Shown piece after piece: positions 7,214-15,257 of a DNA stretch of 35,520 bases. Each line of letters opens with the position of its first letter. The stretch's first letter is position 1. Made by a program: the position numbers and the translations under genes. The DNA is from Magnetococcales bacterium (GTDB lineage: Bacteria; Pseudomonadota; Magnetococcia; Magnetococcales; JADGAP01). Location of the stretch: contig JADGAP010000015.1 of NCBI GenBank assembly GCA_015231965.1, forward strand, positions 1 to 35,520, given 5' to 3'. The notes beneath the pieces were generated by a model that saw only the letters and a program-made list of their open reading frames with translations, ran no database searches and had not been told where the DNA came from.

Positions 7214-8593
7214 TCATGGATCGGGGTGACGTTCCACGGCCTGTTCGCAAAATTCCGTCAACCGTTCGCCGTAGGGGCGGTTGAAGGGATGGACGATGGG
7301 TTCCATGGCGGCCCCCAGCCGGGAGGCGAAGGCGGGATCCCGGGATTGGGCAATCAAGGTTTGGGCCGCCGGGACCAACTCCCCAATCCCCCACGCCTTG
7401 ACGATCTCCGGCATCTCGAACATCTCCTTGAAATAGATCATCTGCATCTCCCCCTTGAGGTGGGCCGAGTCGTCGTCGGGGAGGAAGCAGCAGGCGGGTT
7501 TGCCGTGCATCGCCCCCTCCAGAATGATGGTGGAGAGAGGGGAGATCAGGGCGTCGATGCTGGAGAGGGTGTCGTGGGTGTGGCGGTAGTCGGGGAGGGA
7601 TTTTTCGTGGGCGGTTCCGGCCCGCACCCCCTCCAGATAGCCCCGCATGGTCTGTTCGATGCGCACGTGACGCCAGGGACGATCGAGAATCGCCGCCCCC
7701 CCCTTGCCCCCCGCCCCCCAGGGATGGGGACGGTAGATCACCGTCACGTCGGGCAGCGCGCCGCTCTCGATGGCGGCTTCCAGATGGTCCAGATGGGCGA
7801 TTTCGGCGGCCCCCTTGCTGGAGCCGGCGTAGAGTAGCAGCTTTCGTTCCGCCTCCACCCCGTGCAACGCGCAAAACCGCTCCCGGGTCATGGCCGCCGG
7901 ATGACGATAGAGTTCAAACTGGGCCGCCCCGAAGGGGATCACCCGTTGCGGCGACACCCCCATGTAGTCGATGGCGTGGCGTCGGGTCTGTTCGCCCCAC
8001 ACCAGCAGCCAATCCGGCTCCCCCACCATGGATTGCTTGGTGCTGGGGTTGTCCCATGAGTTCATGATCACCAGCAGGGGGATCCCCCGCTCCCGGGAGA
8101 CCAGGGTGAGATCGTTGAGGTAGCCCCCGGTGAGAACGCAGGGGTGGATCAACAGATCGGGGCGCTCCCGCTCCAGCAGTTGCTCCAGACCCACGTAGGG
8201 CATTTTGGCCAGGCGCTGGCGGTTCCACGCCCGATAGAGGGCGTAGATCCCCGGCAAGGCGAGGGTGGAGTAGAGCAGCTGGCCCTTCCAGTTGAAATTT
8301 TTTCGGTTGAACAGGCGCACCGCCTTGGCCTGGGGGCTCTCCCAGGGGCGCCAGCGCAACTTGCCGACGATGAAATATTCCCGCCAGACCTGGAGCCGAT
8401 CCTTGGGGACCGGCAGGATCTCCCGGGGGGAGGGGAGCTCCAGGGCGGCGGCGTCCACCGCCCCCATGCGGCTGAATCCCGGTTCGGGAAAGAGGAAGCG
8501 CAGGTCGTGATGGGCGGCCAGATGGTCAAAGGCCCGGCTGTGCAAAAAATGGCGCACCACCACGTCGGCTTCCACGAACACCAAAATTTTCAC
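7214..8593 (-). CDS. GT-B-like glycosyl/glycerophosphotransferase, probable surface-glycan enzyme
   Basis: 459 residues, with the look of a two-domain GT-B transferase. The N-terminal half starts MKILVFVEADVVVRHFLHS and contains ERPDLLIHPCVLTGGYLNDL near 135-155. The C-terminal half has a donor-site-like region (LLLYAGSSKGAAEI, then DVTVIYRPHPWG, then DALISPLSTIILEGAMHGKP), resembling CDP-glycerol glycerophosphotransferases and sialic/Kdo-type transferases. Likely a cytoplasmic enzyme building LPS, capsule or glycan. The start is a GTG at 8593 with GGGAGT upstream. It begins only 18 bp after the stop of the broken relE gene, so any read-through from the TA locus would reach it. Donor and acceptor are unknown. 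Confidence 0.75.
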   Translation of the reverse strand: MKILVFVEADVVVRHFLHSRAFDHLAAHHDLRFLFPEPGFSRMGAVDAAALELPSPREILPVPKDRLQVWREYFIVGKLRWRPWESPQAKAVRLFNRKNFNWKGQLLYSTLALPGIYALYRAWNRQRLAKMPYVGLEQLLERERPDLLIHPCVLTGGYLNDLTLVSRERGIPLLVIMNSWDNPSTKQSMVGEPDWLLVWGEQTRRHAIDYMGVSPQRVIPFGAAQFELYRHPAAMTRERFCALHGVEAERKLLLYAGSSKGAAEIAHLDHLEAAIESGALPDVTVIYRPHPWGAGGKGGAAILDRPWRHVRIEQTMRGYLEGVRAGTAHEKSLPDYRHTHDTLSSIDALISPLSTIILEGAMHGKPACCFLPDDDSAHLKGEMQMIYFKEMFEMPEIVKAWGIGELVPAAQTLIAQSRDPAFASRLGAAMEPIVHPFNRPYGERLTEFCEQAVERHPDP

Positions 8594-8611
8594 GAACCGG
8601 ACTCCCGGGGG

Positions 8612-9139
8612 TCAGCGATACACTTCGCGGCGGTGGGCGACCTTGACCACGAGGACGATCAACCGTTCGTCCTCGATGCTGTACAGAACGCGGTAATCTC
8701 CCACGCGCATCCGCCACGCATCTGGACGACCCGCCAGTTTCAGCGACCCCGAAGGGCGGGGATCGGATTCCAATTCGATGGTTTTCTGTATAGTCATTCA
8801 AAACCAGTTTTATACATTGCCAGCTAAAGATTATACGCTCGTCATTCCCGCGAAAGCGGGAATCCAGGAAAGCCGATCAATGGATGGCTCCCTTCAAACA
8901 AACGGAAAAAGTGCTTGGTTCCTCGTAGCAAAATCTGCATTTCCCTCCCCCCCCCTGGATTCCCGCCTTCGCGGGAATGACGTTTTCGTGGTTGGGGAGT
9001 TGGTTGCATAACCCAGGCACCGCTTGACGATATGTGCAATTTTAAAATGGAATTGCTATAAAATGCGGGACTGAACGTCACGCCCCAGCTTGAGGAGTTG
9101 GCGTCGGGCCGCCTCGTCCCAAAAAACTTTGTAGGTCAT
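8612..9139 (-). pseudogene. RelE/ParE-family toxin gene split by a MITE-like insertion
   Basis: The 5' part (9139-9060) reads MTYKVFWDEAARRQLLKLGR then DVQSRIL, and is stopped by a TAG formed at the insertion edge. The 3' part (8788-8612) reads QKTIELESDPRPSGSLKLAG continuing through WRMRVGDYRVLYSI to HRREVYR. Removing bases 8791-9061 (element plus one TA copy) restores an unbroken frame across ...CGCATTTTA|CAGAAAACC... of normal RelE length (~85 residues), including the C-terminal RVGDYRVLY and RREVYR motifs. The intact toxin would have been an mRNA-cleaving RelE-like or gyrase-targeting ParE-like protein. Its ATG overlaps the antitoxin stop by ATGA. An in-frame ATG at 8797, within the element edge, could still start a 61-residue C-terminal fragment. 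Confidence 0.9.
8791..9059. mobile_element. MITE-like element, copy C (269 bp), inserted in relE with TA target duplication
   Basis: The element reads TAGTCATTCAAAACC... at the left and, on the other strand, TAGCAATTCCATTTTAAAAT... at the right, flanked on both sides by TA (8789-8790 and 9060-9061). Those TAs are a duplication of one TA in the interrupted gene. Internal palindromes ATTCCCGC..GCGGGAAT lie near 8844-8862 and 8961-8981. It encodes no protein. TA duplication with TAG-type ends is what IS630/Tc1-mariner-mobilised MITEs leave; the family assignment is inference. Copy A (493-762) is a full-length relative; copy B (765-1089) shares ends only. Confidence 0.85.
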
Positions 9140-9381
9140 TGAAGCTCTTCCCGGGTGAATCCGGCTTCCTTCAGCATGTCGTCCATGGAGACCGCTCCCG
9201 AAGGGTCGCGCCGGAACGCCGCCAAGGCCAATCGGGCCTCCTCGGCCTCCTCGACCTCCTCACGATCTTCCAAATGTCGGCGCAAAATTTCTCGCACCAG
9301 TTCCTCCAACGTCTCCCTTTGACGCTCCGCCAAAATTTTCAACGGCTCCGCCAGGGCGTCGGGGATGGTCAAGGTGGTCAT
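9136..9381 (-). CDS. RelB/ParD-like antitoxin
   Basis: 81 residues: an N-terminal strand and helices MTTLTIPDALAEPLKILAER then TLEELVREILRRHLEDR, like a ribbon-helix-helix DNA-binding domain, followed by an acidic linker and a toxin-wrapping tail ending in MDDMLKEAGFTREELQ. The ATG at 9381 is preferred over the one four codons upstream because GGAGGAG lies just before it. The stop overlaps the start of the toxin gene by four bases, the usual TA arrangement. The toxin gene is broken by the element at 8791-9059, so this is now an orphan antitoxin that may still repress its own promoter. Confidence 0.8.
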   Translation of the reverse strand: MTTLTIPDALAEPLKILAERQRETLEELVREILRRHLEDREEVEEAEEARLALAAFRRDPSGAVSMDDMLKEAGFTREELQ

Positions 9382-9520
9382 GCTCTCCTCCACACGGTCA
9401 GCGTCGGCCCCCCGCGGAACCCTCCCGCATCGGTGAGCCCATTACTCACGCCTCATCGTAGGTCTCCCCCGGCATCCCGTCAAGCAGAGGTGAAGAGGGA
9501 GAAAACGGTCCCGTCGGCCC

Positions 9521-9603
9521 AAAAAAAACGGCGTCCCGCGAAGGACGCCGCCATTGTTTCCCAAGAGCCGCCGGGGATGCAAGCCGAAGCGCATCCCCGG
9601 CGG
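9521..9603 (-). terminator. double hairpin terminator of aclBA
   Basis: Reading minus, the first hairpin is CCGCCGGGGATGC / GCATCCCCGGCGG (13 bp, 9603-9568) soon after the aclA stop. The second is CGGCGTCC-TTCGCG-GGACGCCG (9550-9529) followed by T8 (9528-9521), a classical intrinsic terminator. Confidence 0.9.
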
Positions 9604-9620
9604 GGTTCCGGGGGAGAAAC

Positions 9621-12383
9621 TTATCCGGCGTAGGAGCAACCGCTGGCCGGGGTGCGGGTGTCCATGTTGCGCCCGCGATTCATGTGATCCTCGATTTCGG
9701 CGGCGCTGCCGATCATGCGCCCGAAGAGGAAGGTGACGAAGGCCGCCGACTCCATGGAGTCGTCGGGGATCTTGCCTTCCTGATAGGGCTTCCACAGCAG
9801 CTTGAGCAGGATCACCGCGATCACCGCGTCGACGTTGACGCAGTAGACGTTGCTGCTGACGCCGGACTTGAACAGGGCGTGAACCAGCTCATGGTAGAAG
9901 TCGAGGAAAATGTTGTAGTCGCCCCGTTGCTTGAAGAGGTCGGCCACGAACACCTCGCGGGGGTCGTAGTTGACATCCTTGCCCTTGAAGATGGGGTGAT
10001 TGACGCAGGGGATCTTGAGGTATTCCAAATCCCCCGCCGCCTTGGCCTTGACCTTGTAGGACTTGTAGTCCTTGGCGTACTTCATGGCGATGGCCGCCAG
10101 ATCGATGCCATGGTTGGCCTTGGCGGGATCGGTGAGGTTGCTGCCCTTGAACTGCTCCACCAGGAAGGCGATGGCCTCGTAGCCGTTGCCGCCGTGGGCG
10201 AAGCCGGTGTGGGTCAGGAAGCCCAGGTAGCCCTTGTTGATCTGAACCCGCTTGGGATCCTCGGGTCCGTCGGAGCTGACCGCCCCCTTGGCCCCCTGCG
10301 CCGAGATGGTGCCCGGACCGTTGCTGATGATCAAACCCAGCAGCACGGAGAAGGCGAACAACTCCTCCTTGGTCGCTTTCCAGCCCAGAACCGCCAGGAA
10401 CGCGGTTTCGGTGAAGCTCCAGGAGGCGGCCATCTCCTTCACGTCCACGCCCATGAAGCTCTTTTTCTCCTGCTTGGCGGCGGGCGCGGCGGCCCCCACC
10501 AGGGTGGAGAAGATGCGGAAGTGCCAGGGCATGTTCAACAGGGTGGTGACCGACAGACGCTTGCGCATCAATGGCCGCCACGCCAGATGGGTGGTCACGG
10601 CGGCCAGCAGCACGGCGTCCCGCAGGGCGGCGTCGTGCTTTTTGGCCAAGGCCTTGAGAAAGTCGAGGAAGACCGACTGGACCTTGCGGGCTTCCAGGGC
10701 CTCCAGCAGGGCCTCGCCGCGCTTGCCCGCCTTTTCCGCCAACAAGGCGTCCTTGTAGACTTCGGCTTGGGCGAGTTGCTCGGAAAAGTCGAAGGAGAGA
10801 TCCGAGGCGTCGGCGAGCTTGGTCAGGCCGAAGAGGTTCAGCAGCGCCTGGGCGGCGTTGCGGCTGGCCTCCACCTCCTTGGGTCCGACCATCGCCAGGG
10901 CGGTGGAGAGGACCACGTTGGGGCTGCTGCCCGACTCCCGGGCCGCCTGGGCGGCGTCCAGACCGGGGGTTCCGGCTTGGCAGACGAAGGTGTTGAGCAC
11001 CGCGTTGGCCATGGCCGTTCCGTTGGCGTCGGGGTACTCCCGAAGCAACGACTGGACCAGATTTTCCTCGAAGGTGCGGGTGGAGGCGTCCAGGATGCTG
11101 ACGCCGTGGATCTGCGTCACCTGGGTTTTGGAGTCCATGCGCGAGGCACCGGAGCAGTCCTTCATGTTCTGCCGCGGATAGATCACGCCCACCTGCTTTT
11201 TCAGGTTGGTGATCTGCTCGTTGTAGGGGGCCATGGCCTCCACCAACGGCGCGTCAAGCTCCGGCGGCAGTTCGAGGCCCTGGCTGTTGCTGAACCAGCA
11301 CTTGAGCTCCAAGTCGCCCCGGGGGGAGAAATCGGGCTCGATACCGTTGAGCTTCATCACGGCGGTGAGGGCCTGGGGGATGTGGGCGATGTTGGTGACC
11401 ACCGCCCCCTTGGCGGTGCAGACGGGATGATCCGGGGTGTACAGCTCTTTCACCCCGACTTTATCCATGAACCACTGTTCCTTGCTCATGGCGTTGTCGC
11501 CGGAACCGGCGATAGCCCCCGCATGGCCGCAGGCCCGGGTGAGCTTGGCCTTCCAGCGGCCCACGATGCAGGCCACCACCGGCTTTTGAAATTGCAGGTC
11601 GTGCTCGTAGTATCCGCCCGGCTCGATGTACATCACCGCCGCCTTGGAGCGGGGGTCGTTGTGCATGCAGTAGGTGAACTCCGGCGCGGCGAAGTGGATG
11701 TAAAGATCCTTGCCGGAGGAGAGGGAGACGGTGGTGCCCCAACCGGCGGTGAGCAGGTAGGTGGCGATGGTGGTGGTGAAGTTGCCCGAGTTGGAAAAGA
11801 GGGCGATGGAGCCGGGAACCAGGGACTCCTCGGGATTGCTGCCGCCCAACGCGCCGCCGATGCGCACCCGATTGTGGGCGTCGGCCACGCCGAGGCAGTT
11901 GGCTCCGAAAACATCCACGCCGCGCCACTGGCAGTATTGACGGATCAGGCGGGAGTCGCGCACCGGCACCTTTTCGGTGAGGATGACCACCTTCTTCAGT
12001 TCGGGATTGACCCGCACCGCCTCGATGACCGCATCCTTGACCCCCGACGGGGGGACGTAGACCACGGCGACGTTGAAGCGGTGTCCGGCGTCCAGGGCTT
12101 CCAGGATGCTGTTGTAGACCGGGATATCGCCGGCGGGGGTTTTCATCACCGAGCCGGTGCGGCCCGGCATGGTGCCGCAGACCACGTTGCCGCCGGAGAA
12201 GGCGTGACTCACCGGGGTGACGGTGGTGCTTTCGCCGCCCATGATGTTGAGAACGCAAACCTTGTCCTCGCGGGTGGCGAGTTCGGACAGGGAGTGGACC
12301 CCCACGAAGTAGGGGAAGGCGGGTTCGCCCCGCGCGTGCATGTAGTTGTAGCCTTTGTTGTCAACGCTTTGCATGTTTTGCAT
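9621..12383 (-). CDS. aclA: ATP-citrate lyase, large (succinyl-CoA-synthetase-alpha + citrate-synthase-like) subunit
   Basis: With AclB it cleaves citrate to acetyl-CoA and oxaloacetate using ATP and CoA, the key step of the reductive TCA cycle in the cytoplasm. The N-terminal ~340 residues are succinyl-CoA-synthetase-alpha-like, with FSNSGNFTTTIATYLL and the phospho-histidine motif GHAGAIAG near 290. The C-terminal ~300 residues are citrate-synthase-like: NGPGTISAQGAKGAVSSDG aligns with the DHGPA...SG block of known ACL, VNHPIFKG with GIGHR, and NVDAVIAVILL with the NVDGLIG segment. At 920 residues it is about 300 longer than the usual ~610-residue AclA; the extra is mostly a helical region around 400-600. 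The substitutions (HGP to NGP, GHR to NHP) mark a divergent type like that of Magnetococcus. ATG at 12383 with GAGGAA upstream. Confidence 0.9.
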   Translation of the reverse strand: MQNMQSVDNKGYNYMHARGEPAFPYFVGVHSLSELATREDKVCVLNIMGGESTTVTPVSHAFSGGNVVCGTMPGRTGSVMKTPAGDIPVYNSILEALDAGHRFNVAVVYVPPSGVKDAVIEAVRVNPELKKVVILTEKVPVRDSRLIRQYCQWRGVDVFGANCLGVADAHNRVRIGGALGGSNPEESLVPGSIALFSNSGNFTTTIATYLLTAGWGTTVSLSSGKDLYIHFAAPEFTYCMHNDPRSKAAVMYIEPGGYYEHDLQFQKPVVACIVGRWKAKLTRACGHAGAIAGSGDNAMSKEQWFMDKVGVKELYTPDHPVCTAKGAVVTNIAHIPQALTAVMKLNGIEPDFSPRGDLELKCWFSNSQGLELPPELDAPLVEAMAPYNEQITNLKKQVGVIYPRQNMKDCSGASRMDSKTQVTQIHGVSILDASTRTFEENLVQSLLREYPDANGTAMANAVLNTFVCQAGTPGLDAAQAARESGSSPNVVLSTALAMVGPKEVEASRNAAQALLNLFGLTKLADASDLSFDFSEQLAQAEVYKDALLAEKAGKRGEALLEALEARKVQSVFLDFLKALAKKHDAALRDAVLLAAVTTHLAWRPLMRKRLSVTTLLNMPWHFRIFSTLVGAAAPAAKQEKKSFMGVDVKEMAASWSFTETAFLAVLGWKATKEELFAFSVLLGLIISNGPGTISAQGAKGAVSSDGPEDPKRVQINKGYLGFLTHTGFAHGGNGYEAIAFLVEQFKGSNLTDPAKANHGIDLAAIAMKYAKDYKSYKVKAKAAGDLEYLKIPCVNHPIFKGKDVNYDPREVFVADLFKQRGDYNIFLDFYHELVHALFKSGVSSNVYCVNVDAVIAVILLKLLWKPYQEGKIPDDSMESAAFVTFLFGRMIGSAAEIEDHMNRGRNMDTRTPASGCSYAG

Positions 12384-12459
12384 GGCGCTTATTCCTCAAT
12401 CGTTTGGCTCATTCGCGGCCCGACCCGAGGGGCGGGGGTGCGCGGAAGGATCGTTTGGC

Positions 12460-13731
12460 TCACTTGACGCCCAGTTTGCGGGCCACCAACTCGCGACCGC
12501 CCTTGGCCATCCAGTCGTCGGCGTATTGGGCGTAGTTGACCACCTCGCTCATGGCCGAGTCGAACCCGAACATGCGGTAGGGCAGTCCCAGGGCGTCCAG
12601 GGTGTCTTGCAGGTATCCCAGGCCCCGGATCAGGTTGGGTCCGCCGCGACCCACCACCACGTAGAGGGGGGTGGGGCCGTAGGCGCTGAAATGCTCCCGC
12701 AGGGCGTCGGCCATGGCGCGGAAGGTTTCGTAGATGTCGGTGTTGTTGGCCTTGCCGCCGATGAGGAACAGGACGTTGCTTTGCTTGAGCCAATATTTAT
12801 AGGTGATGCGGGAGATCTCCAACATTTTGGCGTAGGGGGGATTGCCGCCGAAGTCGGAGGAGATGGTGGCCCGGTCGCCCAGCAGTTCGGTCACGAGGGC
12901 GTTGGCCCCGCCGCCGAAGGTCATGGCGGTGATGGTGCCCAGGTCGTTGATGACGAAGACGTCCGACTGCCCCTGGTAGGTCCGCAGCTGGTTGACCTCC
13001 ATCTCGAACTTGGAGAGGTTGGCGGCGTTGAGATCGCTGGGGAGCTCCAGCCGCTTCCAGTTGGGGTCGTCGGTGTCGAAGGAGCATTTGAAGTCGCAGG
13101 CCAGGGGGATCAGACGGCCGTTGGCGTCCCGGAACATGCGCACCGGGTTGAGCTCCAGGGTGGTCATGCCGAAACCGTGGAAGAGATCCCACAGCTTGGG
13201 CAGATTTTGCACCAGGGGGCTGATGATTTCGTTGGGGGCACCCAGCCGGGTCAGGGCATTGGAGGCGATGAACCCCTTGAAGCCGGTGAGGGGGTCGAAG
13301 GGGACAATGGCGATCTTGTCCTTGGGCAGCTCCTCGATGTCCACGCCCCCGTGGTGGGTGATGGTGAGGGTGGGGGCTCGGAACTGGGTGCTGTCGGTGA
13401 GGGAGATGTAGAGTTCATGCTCCGAGGGAACGAAGCTTTCGAACGTCACCCCTTCCGCCTTGGCGGTGGCGTTGCCATGGCGATGCTCGGCGAAATAGAG
13501 CCGTTCCTTCTCCTTGAGGGCGGTGTAGAGATCGGTGGCCTTGCCCACCAACCCGGCCTTGCCTTTCTTGCCGATGCCGCCCTTGAAGATGGGTTTGATC
13601 AGCACGCCGCCCCATTGGTCGATCAGAGCCTGGATTTCCTCTTTCGTGGCTTCCGGACCCAAGACCTTGGCCGTCGGAAAATCGACGTACTTGAGGAGCT
13701 TGGATCCCCAGTAGAGTCCTGTGATCTGCAT
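12460..13731 (-). CDS. aclB: ATP-citrate lyase, small (ATP-grasp, succinyl-CoA-synthetase-beta-like) subunit
   Basis: The 423-residue partner of the large subunit. It binds ATP (ATP-grasp segment GGVLIKPIFKGGIGKKGKAG near 47-66) and carries the ligase-CoA-like domain (FGGGANALVTELLGDRATIS, then FLIGGKANNTDIYETFRA). The ATG at 13731 is chosen because AAGGAG lies about nine bases upstream and the protein core (MQITGLYWGSKLLKYV) begins there; an open extension to 13806 has no ribosome site. It is 76 bp upstream of aclA. Between the genes, the 13-bp sequence ATCGTTTGGCTCA occurs twice (12399-12411 and 12450-12462), the second covering this gene's stop codon. The succinyl-CoA-synthetase beta subunit is the closest alternative, but the fused partner makes ACL much more likely. 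Confidence 0.9.
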   Translation of the reverse strand: MQITGLYWGSKLLKYVDFPTAKVLGPEATKEEIQALIDQWGGVLIKPIFKGGIGKKGKAGLVGKATDLYTALKEKERLYFAEHRHGNATAKAEGVTFESFVPSEHELYISLTDSTQFRAPTLTITHHGGVDIEELPKDKIAIVPFDPLTGFKGFIASNALTRLGAPNEIISPLVQNLPKLWDLFHGFGMTTLELNPVRMFRDANGRLIPLACDFKCSFDTDDPNWKRLELPSDLNAANLSKFEMEVNQLRTYQGQSDVFVINDLGTITAMTFGGGANALVTELLGDRATISSDFGGNPPYAKMLEISRITYKYWLKQSNVLFLIGGKANNTDIYETFRAMADALREHFSAYGPTPLYVVVGRGGPNLIRGLGYLQDTLDALGLPYRMFGFDSAMSEVVNYAQYADDWMAKGGRELVARKLGVK

Positions 13732-14046
13732 CCCTACCACTCCTTGTTTGAGTTGACTGAAAAAAGAGACTGGGACGCGCCGCGCCCTGGACGGACCCTT
13801 CCCCACGTCCGTGGATGGCGACCGGACCGCGTCGGGTCTCTCTGGATGGTTTGAATCGCGGCCTCATTCCCCTTCCACCGGCTTCATCCGCCTTGATCCG
13901 CCATCATCGACATGTGTTGATACCATTTCATGAGGGTGGGGGCAACGGCGGAGGTTTTTACACCGGACGAGCGGAGTTTTTTGCGCTGCAACAAAGCCTT
14001 GCGCCGCAAACCGTTGACGTGGGGCGGGCGGGAGTCGTCTTGGCGC
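13732..14046. other. intergenic region upstream of aclB, no gene seen
   Basis: About 315 bp between the aclB start and the tRNA-Asp terminator. It must contain the aclBA promoter on the minus strand, but no convincing -35/-10 or other promoter pair stands out. Short open stretches here lack ribosome sites and homology. Confidence 0.5.
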
Positions 14047-14083
14047 AAAAAAAGGGGCAAGCCGGAGTGTTCCGACTTGCCCC
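14047..14083 (-). terminator. Rho-independent terminator of tRNA-Asp
   Basis: Minus strand: GGGGCAAGTCGGA (14083-14071), ACAC loop, TCCGGCTTGCCCC (14066-14054) with one G-T pair, then T7 (14053-14047). It begins 12 bp after the tRNA 3' end. Confidence 0.92.
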
Positions 14084-14095
14084 TGACGCATCTGA

Positions 14096-14172
14096 TGGCG
14101 GGAGCGACGGGGCTCGAACCCGCGACCTCCGGCGTGACAGGCCGGCACTCTAACCGACTGAGCTACGCCCCC
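14096..14172 (-). tRNA. tRNA-Asp (anticodon GUC)
   Basis: 77 nt on the minus strand. The acceptor arm GGGGGCG pairs with CGCTCCC (one G-T pair). D arm GCTCAGTCGGTTAGAGT, anticodon loop CTGTCAC with anticodon GTC, T arm GCGGGTTCGAGCCCCGT with the standard TTCGA loop. Discriminator base G and an encoded CCA end. Single gene with its own terminator. Confidence 0.97.
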
Positions 14173-14342
14173 AGAGCGCTTCTTTCGCGGTGACGATGTT
14201 GCCTTGCCCCCTCGTCCGAAAGCGAGGGAGAGATTACCCACCACGGGTCGTGGTGTCAACCGCCTTTGTGGAGTTTGGCGCATTTCGTCCCAATCGTTGC
14301 GGCCTTGGATTCACACCCGGACGCCTTGGCCAGGAAACGGTT

Positions 14343-15089
14343 CTATTGTGGGGCTTCGAGGGAGGGGGCGGCGAGGGGCGGCGACGCTCCCTCCCGGCGA
14401 CGGAGCATGCGATAGCCGTACCCCCGCAAGGTTTCGATCCAGGCCCCGCTGGGCCCCAATTTTTCCCGCAGGCGGTTGATATGCACGTCGATGGTGCGCA
14501 CCCGCTGGGGGGCGTCCCGCCGCCAGACCTCCCGCAGCAGGGTCTCCCGGGAGACGATCTGTCCGTAGTGGGCCGCCAGATATTGCAGCAGCCGAAACTC
14601 CATGGCGGTGAGCCCCACGTCCTCGTTGTCCACCAGGGCCTTGCCTTCCTCGATCAGCAGGCGCAGCCCGTCCATGGCGAATCCCTGAACCTCGTCCCCC
14701 GCCATCGCCCCCGCCGGGGTGCGGCGGAGAATGGCGTGGATGCGCATCATCAGTTCCCGGGGGGAGAAGGGTTTGAGCAGGTAGTCGTCGGCCCCGGCCT
14801 CGAACCCCCGCACCCGGTCCGATTCATCGGCGCGGGCGGTGAGCATCAGCACCGGCAGATGGCTGGTGATGGGAAAGGCTCGCAGCCGTCGGCAAACGTC
14901 CAAGCCGTCCAGATCGGGGAGCATGAGGTCGAGGATGATCAAATCCGGCGGCGGGGACTGAACCGCCAACTCCAGGGCCATCACGCCGCAGGAGGCGCAC
15001 CGGGTGTAATGACCCGCACGGCGCAACATGACGTCCAGGGAGTGTCGAACGTCCTCTTCATCTTCCACAATTTCGATCAAATAACCCAT
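14343..15089 (-). CDS. phoB: OmpR/PhoB-family response regulator, probable PhoB
   Basis: 248 residues. The receiver domain has the acidic pair at 10-11, phospho-acceptor D54 (IILDLMLPD), and DDYLLKPF with K106. The winged-helix DNA-binding domain spans about 150-235 (FRLLQYLAAHYGQIVSRETL, then RTIDVHINRLREKLG and LRGYGYRM), which is the PhoB subgroup pattern. Phosphorylated PhoB activates phosphate-starvation genes. The position downstream of DUF47 and pit on the same strand supports a phosphate role. The ATG at 15089 has AAGGA upstream. No histidine kinase (phoR) is present in the window, so the partner is elsewhere. The 169-bp gap to the DUF47 gene contains a 13-bp hairpin. Confidence 0.85.
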   Translation of the reverse strand: MGYLIEIVEDEEDVRHSLDVMLRRAGHYTRCASCGVMALELAVQSPPPDLIILDLMLPDLDGLDVCRRLRAFPITSHLPVLMLTARADESDRVRGFEAGADDYLLKPFSPRELMMRIHAILRRTPAGAMAGDEVQGFAMDGLRLLIEEGKALVDNEDVGLTAMEFRLLQYLAAHYGQIVSRETLLREVWRRDAPQRVRTIDVHINRLREKLGPSGAWIETLRGYGYRMLRRREGASPPLAAPSLEAPQ

Positions 15090-15161
15090 GGCCTTATCCT
15101 TGGCGATCCTCCCAGCGGGAGAGGAGCTCTCTGAATCCGTCGGGAGGCCGTCGCCTGCGGC

Positions 15162-15194
15162 GCCGCTCTTCCCTTCATGAGAGGGAAGAGCGGC
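15162..15194 (-). promoter_or_regulatory. 13-bp hairpin between the DUF47 gene and phoB
   Basis: GCCGCTCTTCCCT (15162-15174) and AGGGAAGAGCGGC (15182-15194) form a perfect stem with a 7-base loop. On the minus strand a T7 run (15201-15195) comes before, not after, the stem, so it is not a normal intrinsic terminator for the upstream genes. It could be an mRNA-processing or stabilising hairpin, or a partial attenuator that separates phoB levels from pit levels. Confidence 0.5.
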
Positions 15195-15257
15195 AAAAAA
15201 ATGCTGGCGGCACCCTGGGGCGCGGCCAGCAAGGGAATCAAGCCGGAGCAGGCTCGA

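Noticed and set aside
9684-12467. A 927-codon open frame antisense to aclA
   Set aside because: Stop-free antisense frames are expected in GC-rich genes. Its translation is Gly/His/Val/Asp-rich without motifs, while the aclA frame has clear catalytic motifs.
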